This document shows positions 31,229 through 44,965 of a stretch of 64,000 bases of DNA, piece by piece. Under the pieces are notes generated by a model. The model had not been told where the DNA came from. It worked only from the letters and a program-made list of their open reading frames with translations, and ran no database searches. The stretch is from Odontocerum albicorne (taxonomy: Eukaryota > Arthropoda > Insecta > Trichoptera > Odontoceridae): assembly GCA_949825065.1 (NCBI GenBank), contig OX463849.1, positions 3,286,001 to 3,350,000 on the forward strand, written 5' to 3'. A program made the position numbers and the translations under genes. The number at the start of each line of letters is the position of its first letter. Positions within the stretch are counted from its first letter, which is position 1.

Positions 31229-31960
31229 AAACTGTAAGTCGTTTGAAAACTAAATGGTGCTCAAAACGTTGTTTAATTCATCGATCCGTAGCAAACTAGA
31301 AAGCAATGCTTGCATTTGGAGCCCGGTGGGGGCGCAGAACTCACTCATGGTGGAGAAAGTACAAAAAAAATATCTACGATATCTCTATATGAGAGAGTTT
31401 AGTGTCTATCCATGGCTTTATCCTACTCAGTTTCTGCTGGGCATGCTCGGGTATAACTCCTTGAGCGTAAGAAGAGATCTGCGTCTCCTGGTATACGTTG
31501 TCAAACTCGTTCGAGGAGTTGTGAGCTGTCCAGCATTACTACAAAGATTAGCGTTAAATGTTCCTAACAATTACACTAGACTGCGCCGGCAAGAACTGTT
31601 CTCAATAACATATGCAAGAACGGGTCTTCCAGCCGCTATGCCTTTTGGGAGGGCCTTAACTCTTTTGAATGGAACTGCTTCGGATATTGACATATTTCAT
31701 ATCACATTATCAAAAGCAAAAGTAAATTTTCTTCTAAGATTGAGCGCGTTAGAAAGCACTCATCAACATACTTAAGTGACTGTGAATATATGTGTATCAT
31801 ATGTTTGTGTGTATATATGTATGCATATACATTATTTTTTATTATTCTATGTAATTTTTCTTTATTTTTTATTTTATTTATTTATTTATTATTACACATG
31901 ACAAGAAATATCTGTTTTATTTATTTATTATTACACATGACAAGAAATAAACATAATTTG
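31229..31960 (+). pseudogene. LINE (CR1/jockey-like) reverse transcriptase C-terminus
   Basis: An uninterrupted 173-residue tail (31254-31775): SIRSKLESNACIWSPVGA, KVQKKYLRYLYMREFSVYPW, LSVRRDLRLLVYVVKLVRG and LALNVPNNYTRLRRQELFS. This is the region after the catalytic domain of CR1/jockey LINEs. The ATG is an internal methionine; the element is truncated just upstream. A T-rich 3' region with two copies of TTATTACACATGACAAGAAA follows. The minus-strand relic at 61437-61745 is the same family. Lack of stops suggests a relatively recent copy. Confidence 0.82.
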
Positions 31961-32330
31961 TGAAAAAAACAACAGGTAATTTAATTTGGACATACAATTT
32001 TAATGGATCTGGGTTTGTTGCCTTTCATTTGTCGTATCTCCAGTAAACTAGGCTTTTGCCTGTATTGCACTGAGGATATTTTGCATGAAAAAATAAATCG
32101 ATACTTCTTTCCGATTTTTGATTACACAAAAACAAAACCCCGTTGCACGTTCTCATCAACCTGACAAACAGTGACATTCAATTACAACTGGAAACATCAT
32201 GCGAAATTAAACTCCTCACACATCATCACTCCATAAAGACCAAAAATATTCATCCCACAATATACCGTACACAATCATAAGAATAAAAATTAAAAAAACA
32301 TACAGAAACACAAAAACAACAAAATTTAAT
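31961..32330. other. No recognisable feature
   Basis: Unassigned. Confidence 0.35.
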
Positions 32331-32490
32331 ATATCTTGCATTTTTCAAAGTAGTTGCGCTAAGCCTGTTTTGAGAAAAAAAAAATAATAATAAATTATTC
32401 TAAATATACGCATTTCTAGAGCATTTATTAGACTTTTTTCAGTATTGTTTCAAGTCCACGTTTTTACTTTCATACGTCAAAGTATGTGAG
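32331..32490. repeat. LINE tail (+) and LINE-D scrap (-)
   Basis: GCTAAGCCTGTTTTGAGAAA with an A-rich tail (32358-32395), followed by the family D minus-strand landmarks CGCATTTCTAGAGCATTTAT and CATACGTCAAAGTATGTG. Confidence 0.45.
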
Positions 32491-33538
32491 TGAAACGTGG
32501 TCAATTCGAAGATCCAGTACCCTGTATATTCTTTGTGCATGGAGTGTAGCGTATTTTCAGTGGCATGGCCAAGTTGAACAGTGCTTCTATGCCACTTTGT
32601 GCGGTGGCTAAATCAGCCGACAAATCTCCAAAGACAGCTTCAATGTCTTGTCATTCATGTACCTTGTCTGCAGTGGCATGGCAATTTAATTAGTTTGCAC
32701 AGCATTTTTTCAAGTTTATAATGTCGGTATTTATTAGACAGTCATTTAATATTTTATAACATAAGGATTAAATATTCATTGTTCAACATAGTATCGGAGA
32801 AGAATCTGTGTATTTATTAGACAGTCATTTAATATTTTATAACATAAGGATTAAATATTCATTGTTCAACATAGTATCGGAGAAGAATCTGTGTATTTAT
32901 TAGACAGTCATTTAATATTTTATATCATAAGGATTAAATATTCATTGTTCAACATAGTATCGGAGAAGAATCTGTGTATTTATTAGACAGTCATTTAATA
33001 TTTTATAACATGAGGATTAAATATTCACTGTTCAACATAGTATCGGAGAAGAATCTGTGTATTTATTAGACAGTCATTTAATATTTTATATCATAAGGAT
33101 TAAATATTCATTGTTCAACATAGTATCGGAGAAGAATCTGTGTATTTATTAGACAGTCATTTAATATTTTATAACATGAGGATTAAATATTCACTGTTCA
33201 ACATAGTATCGGAGAAGAATCTGTGTATTTATTAGACAGTCATTTAATATTTTATATCATAAGGATTAAATATTCATTGTTCAACATAGTATCGGAGAAG
33301 AATCTGTGTATTTATTAGACAGTCATTTAATATTTTATAACATGAGGATTAAATATTCACTGTTCAACATAGTATCGGAGAAGAATCTGTGTATTTATTA
33401 GACAGTCATTTAATATTTTATAACATGATGATTAAATATTTACTGTTCAACATAGTATCGGAGAAGAATCTGTGTATTTATTAGACAGTCATTTAATATT
33501 TTATAACTTAAGGATTAAATATTCATTGTTCAACATAG

Positions 33539-34099
33539 TGTAACGATGGTCGTTATCAATGTAGCATGTGTGCTATTAGGAAGTGCTGATGATTTTGATA
33601 TCGACATCGCTATCTTCGTTTTAGTCGATTCTGCGTTCCTTCTCGTTCAGGGTCATCAATATAGCGGATTGCTTATCTTGATACGCGTGATGATCTTGAT
33701 TTGTATTCAATGAATATAGACTCAGGAATGCGGATATAAAACGATAAGTGGACAGCGGGTAAATAAATAACAAGTCTTGACAGTTGAATGAATGACAATA
33801 ATAATATGTTTATTTCTCGGCGTGCGAGTAATTTATACAAATGAGTGAACCAATTCGCGATACATATCTGCCTTGCTCTAGCGCATGAATCGGCGGTAGA
33901 TTATTTATTTGTATTTGGAGATGGCTAGCCAATTCGCAGACACTGTAAATAGTAAATATTGTTGTTGTTCATAGCGTGTGACAATCCTTGAATGCTTCAT
34001 CGGTCATTGACCCTGTATGTTTACTATCTGACAATAATAAATTTAATTTAATTGTGTTTAACAATTCACGTATTTATTTATTTAGGTAGGTATCCTACA
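33539..34099 (-). mobile_element. Solo gypsy-type LTR 1 (class a)
   Basis: 561 bp, flanked by ATAG on both sides (33535-33538, 34100-34103). On the minus strand it starts TGTAGGATACC and ends CGTTACA. Class a markers: GGAAGTGCTGAT, AACAAGTCTTGACAG and TTCACGTATTT. No internal element sequence. Confidence 0.93.
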
Positions 34100-35182
34100 A
34101 TAGTATTGGAGAAGAATCTGTGTATTTATTAGACAGTCATTTAATATTTTATAACATGAGGATTAAATATTCACTGTTCAACATAGTATCGGAGAAGAAT
34201 CTGTGTATTTATTAGACAGTCATTTAATATTTTATATCATAAGGATTAAATATTCATTGTTCAACATAGTATCGGAGAAGAATCTGTGTATTTTTTAGAC
34301 AGTCATTTAATATTTTATATCATAAGGATTAAATATTCACTGTTCAACATAGTATCGGAGAAGAATCTGTGTATTTATTAGACAGTCATTTAATATTTTA
34401 TAACATAAGGATTAAATATTCATTGTTCAACATAGTATCGGAGAAGAATCTGTGTATTTATTAGACAGTCATTTAATATTTTATAACATAACGATTAAAT
34501 ATTCATTGTTCAACATAGTATCGGAGAAGAATCTGTGTATTTATTAGACAGTCATTTAATATTTTATAACATAAGGATTAAGTATTCATTGTTCAACATA
34601 GTATCGGAGAAGAATCTGTGTATTTATTAGACAGTCATTTAATATTTTATAACATAAGGATTAAATATTCATTGTTCAACATAGTATCGGAGAAGAATCT
34701 GTGTATTTATTAGACAGTCATTTAATATTTTATAACATGAGGATTAAATATTCACTGTTCAACATAGTATCGGAGAAGAATCTGTGTATTTATTAGACAG
34801 TCATTTAATATTTTATATCATAAGGATTAAATATTCATTGTTCAACATAGTATCGGAGAAGAATCTGTGTATTTATTAGACAGTCATTTAATATTTTATA
34901 ACATGAGGATTAAATATTCACTGTTCAACATAGTATCGGAGAAGAATCTGTGTATTTATTAGACAGTCATTTAATATTTTATATCATAAGCATTAAATAT
35001 TCATTGTTCAACATAGTATCGGAGAAGAATCTGTGTATTTATTAGACAGTCATTTAATATTTTATAACATGATGATTAAATATTTACTGTTCAACATAGT
35101 ATCGGAGAAGAATCTGTGTATTTATTAGACAGTCATTTAATATTTTATAACTTAAGGATTAAATATTCATTGTTCAACATAG

Positions 35183-35743
35183 TGTAACGATGGTCGTTAT
35201 CAATGTAGCATGTGTGCTATTAGGACGTGCTGATGATTTTGATATCGACATCGCTATCTTCGTTTTAGTCGATTCTGCGTTCCTTCTCGTTCAGGGTCAT
35301 CAATATAGCGGATTGCTTATCTTGATACGCGTGATGATCTTGATTTGTATTCAATGAATATAGACTCAGGAATGCGGATATAAAACGATAAGTGGACAGC
35401 GGGTAAATAAAAAACAAGTCTTCACAGTTGAATGAATGACAATAATAATATGTTTATTTCTCGGCGTGCGAGTAATTTATACAAATGAGTGAACCAATTC
35501 GCGATACATATCTGCCTTGCTCTAGCGCATGAATCGGCGGTAGATTATTTATTTGTATTTGGAGATGGCTAGCCAATTCGCAGACACTGTAAATAGTAAA
35601 TATTGTTGTTGTTCATAGCGTGTGACAATCCTTGAATGCTTCATCGGTCATTGACCCTGTATGTTTACTATCTGACAATAATAAATTTAATTTAATTGTG
35701 TTTAACAATTCACTTATTTATTTATTTAGGTAGGTATCCTACA
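35183..35743 (-). mobile_element. Solo gypsy-type LTR 2 (class b)
   Basis: 561 bp, ATAG on both sides. Class b markers: GGACGTGCTGAT, AATAAAAAACAAGTCTTCACAG split as TAAAAAACAAG and CTTCACAG, and TTCACTTATTT. Confidence 0.93.
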
Positions 35744-37741
35744 ATAGTATTGGAGAAGAATCTGTGTATTTATTAGACAGTCATTTAATATTTTATAACA
35801 TGAGGATTAAATATTCACTGTTCAACATAGTATCGGAGAAGAATCTGTGTATTTATTAGACAGTCATTTAATATTTTATATCATAAGGATTAAATATTCA
35901 TTGTTCAACATAGTATCGGAGAAGAATCTGTGTATTTATTAGACAGTCATTTAATATTTTATAACATGAGGATTAAATATTCACTGTTCAACATAGTATC
36001 GGAGAAGAATCTGTGTATTTATTAGACAGTCATTAAATATTTTATATCATAAGGATTAAATATTCATTGTTCAACATAGTATCGGAGAAGAATCTGTGTA
36101 TTTATTAGACAGTCATTTAATATGTTATAACATGAGGATTAAATATTCACTGTTTACCATAGTATCGGAGAAGAATCTGTGTATTTATTAGACAGTCATT
36201 TAATATTTTATAACATAAGGATTAAATATTCATTGTTCAACATAGTATCGGAGAAGAATCTGTGTATTCACATTAGACAGTCATTTAATATTTTATAACA
36301 TAATGATTAAATATTCATTGTTCAACATAGTATCGGAGAAGAATCTGTGTATTTATTAGACAGTCATTTAATATTTTATAAGATAAGGATTAAATAAGTA
36401 TTGTTCAACATAGTATCGGAGAAGAATCTGTGTATTTATTAGACAGTCATTTAATATTTTATAACATAAGGATTAAATATTCATTGTTCAACATAGAATC
36501 GGAGAAGAATCTGTGTATTTATTAGACAGTCATTTAATATTTTATAACATAAGGATTAAATATTCATTGTTCAACATAGTATCGGAGAAGAATCTGTGTA
36601 TTTATTAGACAGTCATTTAATATTTTATAACATAAGGATTAAATATTCATTGTTCAACATAGTATCGGAGAAGAATCTGTGTATTTATTAGACAGTCATT
36701 TAATATTTTATAACATGAGGATTAAATATTCACTGTTCAACATAGTATCGGAGAAGAATCTGTGTATTTATTAGACAGTCATTTAATATTTTATAACATG
36801 AGGATTAAATATTCACTGTTCAACATAGTATCGGAGAAGAATATGTGTATTTATTAGACAGTCATTTAATATTTTATATCATAAGCATTAAATATTCATT
36901 GTTTAACATAGTATCGGAGAAGAATCTGTGTATTTATTAGACAGTCATTTAATATTTTATAACATGATGATTAAATATTTACTGTTCAACATAGTATCGG
37001 AGAAGAATCTGTGTATTTATTAGACAGTCATTTAATATTTTATAACATAAGGATTAAATATTCATTGTTCAACATAGTATCGGAGAAGAATCTGTGTATT
37101 TATTAGACAGTCATTTAATATTTTATATCATAAGGATTAAATATTCATTGTTCAACATAGTATCGGAGAAGAATCTGTGTATTTATTAGACAGTCATTTA
37201 ATATTTTATAACATGAGGATTAAATATTCACTGTTCAACATAGTATCGGAGAAGAATCTGTGTATTTATTAGACAGTCATTTAATATTTTATATCATAAG
37301 GATTAAATATTCATTGTTCAACATAGTATCGGAGAAGAATCTGTGTATTTATTAGACAGTCATTTAATATTTTATAACATGAGGATTAAATATTCACTGT
37401 TCAACATAGTATCGGAGAAGAATCTGTGTATTTATTAGACAGTCATTTAATATTTTATATCATAAGGATTAAATATTCATTGTTCAACATAGTATCGGAG
37501 AAGAATCTGTGTATTTATTAGACAGTCATTTAATATTTTATAACATGAGGATTAAATATTCACTGTTCAACATAGTATCGGAGAAGAATCTGTGTATTTA
37601 TTAGACAGTCATTTAATATTTTATAACATGATGATTAAATATTTACTGTTCAACATAGTATCGGAGAAGAATCTGTGTATTTATTAGACAGTCATTTAAT
37701 ATTTTATAACTTAAGGATTAAATATTCATTGTTCAACATAG

Positions 37742-38302
37742 TGTTACGATGGTCGTTATCAATGTAGCATGTGTGCTATTAGGAAGTGCTGATGATTTTG
37801 ATATCGACATCGCTATCTTCGTTTTAGTCGATTCTGCGTTCCTTCTCGTTCAGGGTCATCAATATAGCGGATTGCTTATCTTGATACGCGTGATGATCTT
37901 GATTTGTATTCAATGAATATAGACTCAGGAATGCGGATATAAAACGATAAGTGGACAGCGGGTAAATAAATAACAAGTCTTGACAGTTGAATGAATGACA
38001 ATAATAATATGTTTATTTCTCGGCGTGCGAGTAATTTATACAAATGAGTGAACCAATTCGCGATACATATCTGCCTTGCTCTAGCGCATGAATCGGCGGT
38101 AGATTATTTATTTGTATTTGGAGATGGCTAGCCAATTTGCAGACACTGTAAATAGTAAATATTGTTGTTGTTCATAGCGTGTGACAATCCTTGAATGCTT
38201 CATCGGTCATTGACCCTGTATGTTTACTATCTGACAATAATAAATTTAATTTAATTGTGTTTAACAATTCACGTATTTATTTATTTAGGTAGGTATCCTA
38301 CA
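37742..38302 (-). mobile_element. Solo gypsy-type LTR 3 (class a)
   Basis: 561 bp, same class as LTR 1 but with two private changes (TGTTACG start, CCAATTTGCAG). Confidence 0.93.
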
Positions 38303-39385
38303 ATAGTATTGGAGAAGAATCTGTGTATTTATTAGACAGTCATTTAATATTTTATAGCATGAGGATTAAATATTCACTGTTCAACATAGTATCGGAGAAG
38401 AATCTGTGTATTTATTAGACAGTCATTTAATATTTTATATCATAAGGATTAAATATTCATTGTTCAACATAGTATCGGAGAAGAATCTGTGTATTTTTTA
38501 GACAGTCATTTAATATTTTATATCATAAGGATTAAATATTCACTGTTCAACATAGTATCGGAGAAGAATCTGTGTATTTATTAGACAGTCATTAAATATT
38601 TTATAACATAAGGATTAAATATTCATTGTTCAACATAGTATCGGAGAAGAATCTGTGTATTTATTAGACAGTCATTTAATATTTTATAACATAACGATTA
38701 AATATTCATTGTTCAACATAGTATCGGAGAAGAATCTGTGTATTTATTAGACAGTCATTTAATATTTTATAACATAAGGATTAAGTATTCATTGTTCAAC
38801 ATAGTATCGGAGAAGAATCTGTGTATTTATTAGACAGACATTTAATATTTTATAACATAAGGATTAAATATTCATTGTTCAACATAGTATCGGAGAAGAA
38901 TCTGTGTATTTATTAGACAGTCATTTAATATTTTATAACATGAGGATTAAATATTCACTGTTCAACATAGTATCGGAGAAGAATCTGTGTATTTATTAGA
39001 CAGTCATTTAATATTTTATATCATAAGGATTAAATATTCATTGTTCAACATAGTATCGGAGAAGAATCTGTGTATTTATTAGACAGTCATTTAATATTTT
39101 ATAACATGAGGATTAAATATTCACTGTTCAACATAGTATCGGAGAAGAATCTGTGTATTTATTAGACAGTCATTTAATATTTTATATCATAAGCATTAAA
39201 TATTCATTGTTCAACATAGTATCGGAGAAGAATCTGTGTATTTATTAGACAGTCATTTAATATTTTATAACATGATGATTAAATATTTACTGTTCAACAT
39301 AGTATCGGAGAAGAATCTGTGTATTTATTAGACAGTCATTTAATATTTTATAACTTAAGGATTAAATATTCATTGTTCAACATAG

Positions 39386-39946
39386 TGTAACGATGGTCGT
39401 TATCAATGTAGCATGTGTGCTATTAGGACGTGCTGATGATTTTGATATCGACATCGCTATCTTCGTTTTAGTCGATTCTGCGTTCCTTCTCGTTCAGGGT
39501 CATCAATATAGCGGATTGCTTATCTTGATACGCGTGATGATCTTGATTTGTATTCAATGAATATAGACTCAGGAATGCGGATATAAAACGATAAGTGGAC
39601 AGCGGGTAAATAAAAAACAAGTCTTCACAGTTGAATGAATGACAATAATAATATGTTTATTTCTCGGCGTGCGAGTAATTTATACAAATGAGTGAACCAA
39701 TTCGCGATACATATCTGCCTTGCTCTAGCGCATGAATCGGCGGTAGATTATTTATTTGTATTTGGAGATGGCTAGCCAATTCGCAGACACTGTAAATAGT
39801 AAATATTGTTGTTGTTCATAGCGTGTGACAATCCTTGAATGCTTCATCGGTCATTGACCCTGTATGTTTACTATCTGACAATAATAAATTTAATTTAATT
39901 GTGTTTAACAATTCACTTATTTATTTATTTAGGTAGGTATCCTACA
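39386..39946 (-). mobile_element. Solo gypsy-type LTR 4 (class b)
   Basis: 561 bp, same markers as LTR 2; 1,644 bp after LTR 3, as LTR 2 is after LTR 1. Confidence 0.93.
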
Positions 39947-41280
39947 ATAGTATTGGAGAAGAATCTGTGTATTTATTAGACAGTCATTTAATATTTTATA
40001 ACATGAGGATTAAATATTCACTGTTCAACATAGTATCGGAGAAGAATCTGTGTATTTATTAGACAGTCATTTAATATTTTATATCATAAGGATTAAATAT
40101 TCATTGTTCAACATAGTATCGGAGAAGAATCTGTGTATTTATTAGACAGTCATTTAATATTTTATAACATGAGGATTAAATATTCACTGTTCAACATAGT
40201 ATCGGAGAAGAATCTGTGTATTTATTAGACAGTCATTAAATATTTTATATCATAAGGATTAAATATTCATTGTTCAACATAGTATCGGAGAAGAATCTGT
40301 GTATTTATTAGACAGTCATTTAATATTTTATAACATGAGGATTAAATATTCACTGTTTACCATAGTATCGGAGAAGAATCTGTGTATTTATTAGACAGTC
40401 ATTTAATATTTTATAACATAAGGATTAAATATTCATTGTTCAACATAGTATCGGAGAAGAATCTGTGTATTCACATTAGACAGTCATTTAATATTTTATA
40501 ACATAATGATTAAATATTCATTGTTCAACATAGTATCGGAGAAGAATCTGTGTATTTATTAGACAGTCATTTAATATTTTATAAGATAAGGATTAAATAA
40601 GTATTGTTCAACATAGTATCGGAGAAGAATCTGTGTATTTATTAGACAGTCATTTAATATTTTATAACATAAGGATTAAATATTCATTGTTCAACATAGA
40701 ATCGGAGAAGAATCTGTGTATTTATTAGACAGTCATTTAATATTTTATAACATAAGGATTAAATATTCATTGTTCAACATAGTATCGGAGAAGAATCTGT
40801 GTATTTATTAGACAGTCATTTAATATTTTATAACATAAGGATTAAATATTCATTGTTCAACATAGTATCGGAGAAGAATCTGTGTATTTATTAGACAGTC
40901 ATTTAATATTTTATAACATGAGGATTAAATATTCACTGTTCAACATAGTATCGGAGAAGAATCTGTGTATTTATTAGACAGTCATTTAATATTTTATAAC
41001 ATGAGGATTAAATATTCACTGTTCAACATAGTATCGGAGAAGAATATGTGTATTTATTAGACAGTCATTTAATATTTTATATCATAAGCATTAAATATTC
41101 ATTGTTTAACATAGTATCGGAGAAGAATCTGTGTATTTATTAGACAGTCATTTAATATTTTATAACATGATGATTAAATATTTACTGTTCAACATAGTAT
41201 CGGAGAAGAATCTGTGTATTTATTAGACAGTCATTTAATATTTTATAACATAAGGATTAAATATTCATTGTTCAACATAG

Positions 41281-41841
41281 TGTAACGATGGTCGTTATCA
41301 ATGTAGCATGTGTGCTATTAGGACGTGCTGATGATTTTGATATCGACATCGCTATCTTCGTTTTAGTCGATTCTGCGTTCCTTCTCGTTCAGGGTCATCA
41401 ATATAGCGGATTGCTTATCTTGATACGCGTGATGATCTTGATTTGTATTCAATGAATATAGACTCAGGAATGCGGATATAAAACGATAAGTGGACAGCGG
41501 GTAAATAAATAACAAGTCTTGACAGTTGAATGAATGACAATAATAATATGTTTATTTCTCGGCGTGCGAGTAATTTATACAAATGAGTGAACCAATTCGC
41601 GATACATATCTGCCTTGCTCTAGCGCATGAATCGGCGGTAGATTATTTATTTGTATTTGGAGATGGCTAGCCAATTCGCAGACACTGTAAATAGTAAATA
41701 TTGTTGTTGTTCATAGCGTGTGACAATCCTTGAATGCTTCATCGGTCATTGACCCTGTATGTTTACTATCTGACAATAATAAATTTAATTTAATTGTGTT
41801 TAACAATTCACTTATTTATTTATTTAGGTAGGTATCCTACA
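41281..41841 (-). mobile_element. Solo gypsy-type LTR 5 (class g)
   Basis: 561 bp. Class g combines GGACGTGCTGAT and TTCACTTATTT (as class b) with AACAAGTCTTGACAG (as class a). The monomer before it ends AACATAAGG and not AACTTAAGG as in classes a and b. Confidence 0.93.
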
Positions 41842-42509
41842 ATAGTATTGGAGAAGAATCTGTGTATTTATTAGACAGTCATTTAATATTTTATAACATG
41901 AGGATTAAATATTCACTGTTCAACATAGTATCGGAGAAGAATCTGTGTATTTATTAGACAGTCATTTAATATTTTATATCATAAGGATTAAATATTCATT
42001 GTTCAACATAGAATCGGAGAAGAATCTGTGTATTTATTAGACAGTCATTTAATATTTTATAACATGAGGATTAAATATTCACTGTTCAACATAGTATCGG
42101 AGAAGAATCTGTGTATTTATTAGACAGTCATTTAATATTTTATATCATAAGGATTAAATATTCATTGTTCAACATAGTATCGGAGAAGAATCTGTGTATT
42201 TATTAGACAGTCATTTAATATTTTATAACATGAGGATTAAATATTCACTGTTCAACATAGTATCGGAGAAGAATCTGTGTATTTATTAGACAGTCATTTA
42301 ATATTTTATATCATAAGCATTAAATATTCATTGTTCAACATAGTATCGGAGAAGAATCTGTGTATTTATTAGACAGTCATTTAATATTTTATAACATGAT
42401 GATTAAATATTTACTGTTCAACATAGTATCGGAGAAGAATCTGTGTATTTATTAGACAGTCATTTAATATTTTATAACTTAAGGATTAAATATTCATTGT
42501 TCAACATAG

Positions 42510-43070
42510 TGTAACGATGGTCGTTATCAATGTAGCATGTGTGCTATTAGGACGTGCTGATGATTTTGATATCGACATCGCTATCTTCGTTTTAGTCGAT
42601 TCTGCGTTCCTTCTCGTTCAGGGTCATCAATATAGCGGATTGCTTATCTTGATACGCGTGATGATCTTGATTTGTATTCAATGAATATAGACTCAGGAAT
42701 GCGGATATAAAACGATAAGTGGACAGCGGGTAAATAAAAAACAAGTCTTCACAGTTGAATGAATGACAATAATAATATGTTTATTTCTCGGCGTGCGAGT
42801 AATTTATACAAATGAGTGAACCAATTCGCGATACATATCTGCCTTGCTCTAGCGCATGAATCGGCGGTAGATTATTTATTTGTATTTGGAGATGGCTAGC
42901 CAATTCGCAGACACTGTAAATAGTAAATATTGTTGTTGTTCATAGCGTGTGACAATCCTTGAATGCTTCATCGGTCATTGACCCTGTATGTTTACTATCT
43001 GACAATAATAAATTTAATTTAATTGTGTTTAACAATTCACTTATTTATTTATTTAGGTAGGTATCCTACA
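42510..43070 (-). mobile_element. Solo gypsy-type LTR 6 (class b)
   Basis: 561 bp, class b markers; 1,229 bp after LTR 5 (eight monomers between them). Confidence 0.93.
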
Positions 43071-44404
43071 ATAGTATTGGAGAAGAATCTGTGTATTTAT
43101 TAGACAGTCATTTAATATTTTATAACATGAGGATTAAATATTCACTGTTCAACATAGTATCGGAGAAGAATCTGTGTATTTATTAGACAGTCATTTAATA
43201 TTTTATATCATAAGGATTAAATATTCATTGTTCAACATAGTATCGGAGAAGAATCTGTGTATTTATTAGACAGTCATTTAATATTTTATAACATGAGGAT
43301 TAAATATTCACTGTTCAACATAGTATCGGAGAAGAATCTGTGTATTTATTAGACAGTCATTAAATATTTTATATCATAAGGATTAAATATTCATTGTTCA
43401 ACATAGTATCGGAGAAGAATCTGTGTATTTATTAGACAGTCATTTAATATTTTATAACATGAGGATTAAATATTCACTGTTTACCATAGTATCGGAGAAG
43501 AATCTGTGTATTTATTAGACAGTCATTTAATATTTTATAACATAAGGATTAAATATTCATTGTTCAACATAGTATCGGAGAAGAATCTGTGTATTCACAT
43601 TAGACAGTCATTTAATATTTTATAACATAATGATTAAATATTCATTGTTCAACATAGTATCGGAGAAGAATCTGTGTATTTATTAGACAGTCATTTAATA
43701 TTTTATAAGATAAGGATTAAATAAGTATTGTTCAACATAGTATCGGAGAAGAATCTGTGTATTTATTAGACAGTCATTTAATATTTTATAACATAAGGAT
43801 TAAATATTCATTGTTCAACATAGAATCGGAGAAGAATCTGTGTATTTATTAGACAGTCATTTAATATTTTATAACATAAGGATTAAATATTCATTGTTCA
43901 ACATAGTATCGGAGAAGAATCTGTGTATTTATTAGACAGTCATTTAATATTTTATAACATAAGGATTAAATATTCATTGTTCAACATAGTATCGGAGAAG
44001 AATCTGTGTATTTATTAGACAGTCATTTAATATTTTATAACATGAGGATTAAATATTCACTGTTCAACATAGTATCGGAGAAGAATCTGTGTATTTATTA
44101 GACAGTCATTTAATATTTTATAACATGAGGATTAAATATTCACTGTTCAACATAGTATCGGAGAAGAATATGTGTATTTATTAGACAGTCATTTAATATT
44201 TTATATCATAAGCATTAAATATTCATTGTTTAACATAGTATCGGAGAAGAATCTGTGTATTTATTAGACAGTCATTTAATATTTTATAACATGATGATTA
44301 AATATTTACTGTTCAACATAGTATCGGAGAAGAATCTGTGTATTTATTAGACAGTCATTTAATATTTTATAACATAAGGATTAAATATTCATTGTTCAAC
44401 ATAG

Positions 44405-44965
44405 TGTAACGATGGTCGTTATCAATGTAGCATGTGTGCTATTAGGACGTGCTGATGATTTTGATATCGACATCGCTATCTTCGTTTTAGTCGATTCTGC
44501 GTTCCTTCTCGTTCAGGGTCATCAATATAGCGGATTGCTTATCTTGATACGCGTGATGATCTTGATTTGTATTCAATGAATATAGACTCAGGAATGCGGA
44601 TATAAAACGATAAGTGGACAGCGGGTAAATAAATAACAAGTCTTGACAGTTGAATGAATGACAATAATAATATGTTTATTTCTCGGCGTGCGAGTAATTT
44701 ATACAAATGAGTGAACCAATTCGCGATACATATCTGCCTTGCTCTAGCGCATGAATCGGCGGTAGATTATTTATTTGTATTTGGAGATGGCTAGCCAATT
44801 CGCAGACACTGTAAATAGTAAATATTGTTGTTGTTCATAGCGTGTGACAATCCTTGAATGCTTCATCGGTCATTGACCCTGTATGTTTACTATCTGACAA
44901 TAATAAATTTAATTTAATTGTGTTTAACAATTCACTTATTTATTTATTTAGGTAGGTATCCTACA
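44405..44965 (-). mobile_element. Solo gypsy-type LTR 7 (class g)
   Basis: 561 bp, class g; 1,895 bp after LTR 6, the same spacing as LTR 4 to LTR 5. Confidence 0.93.
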
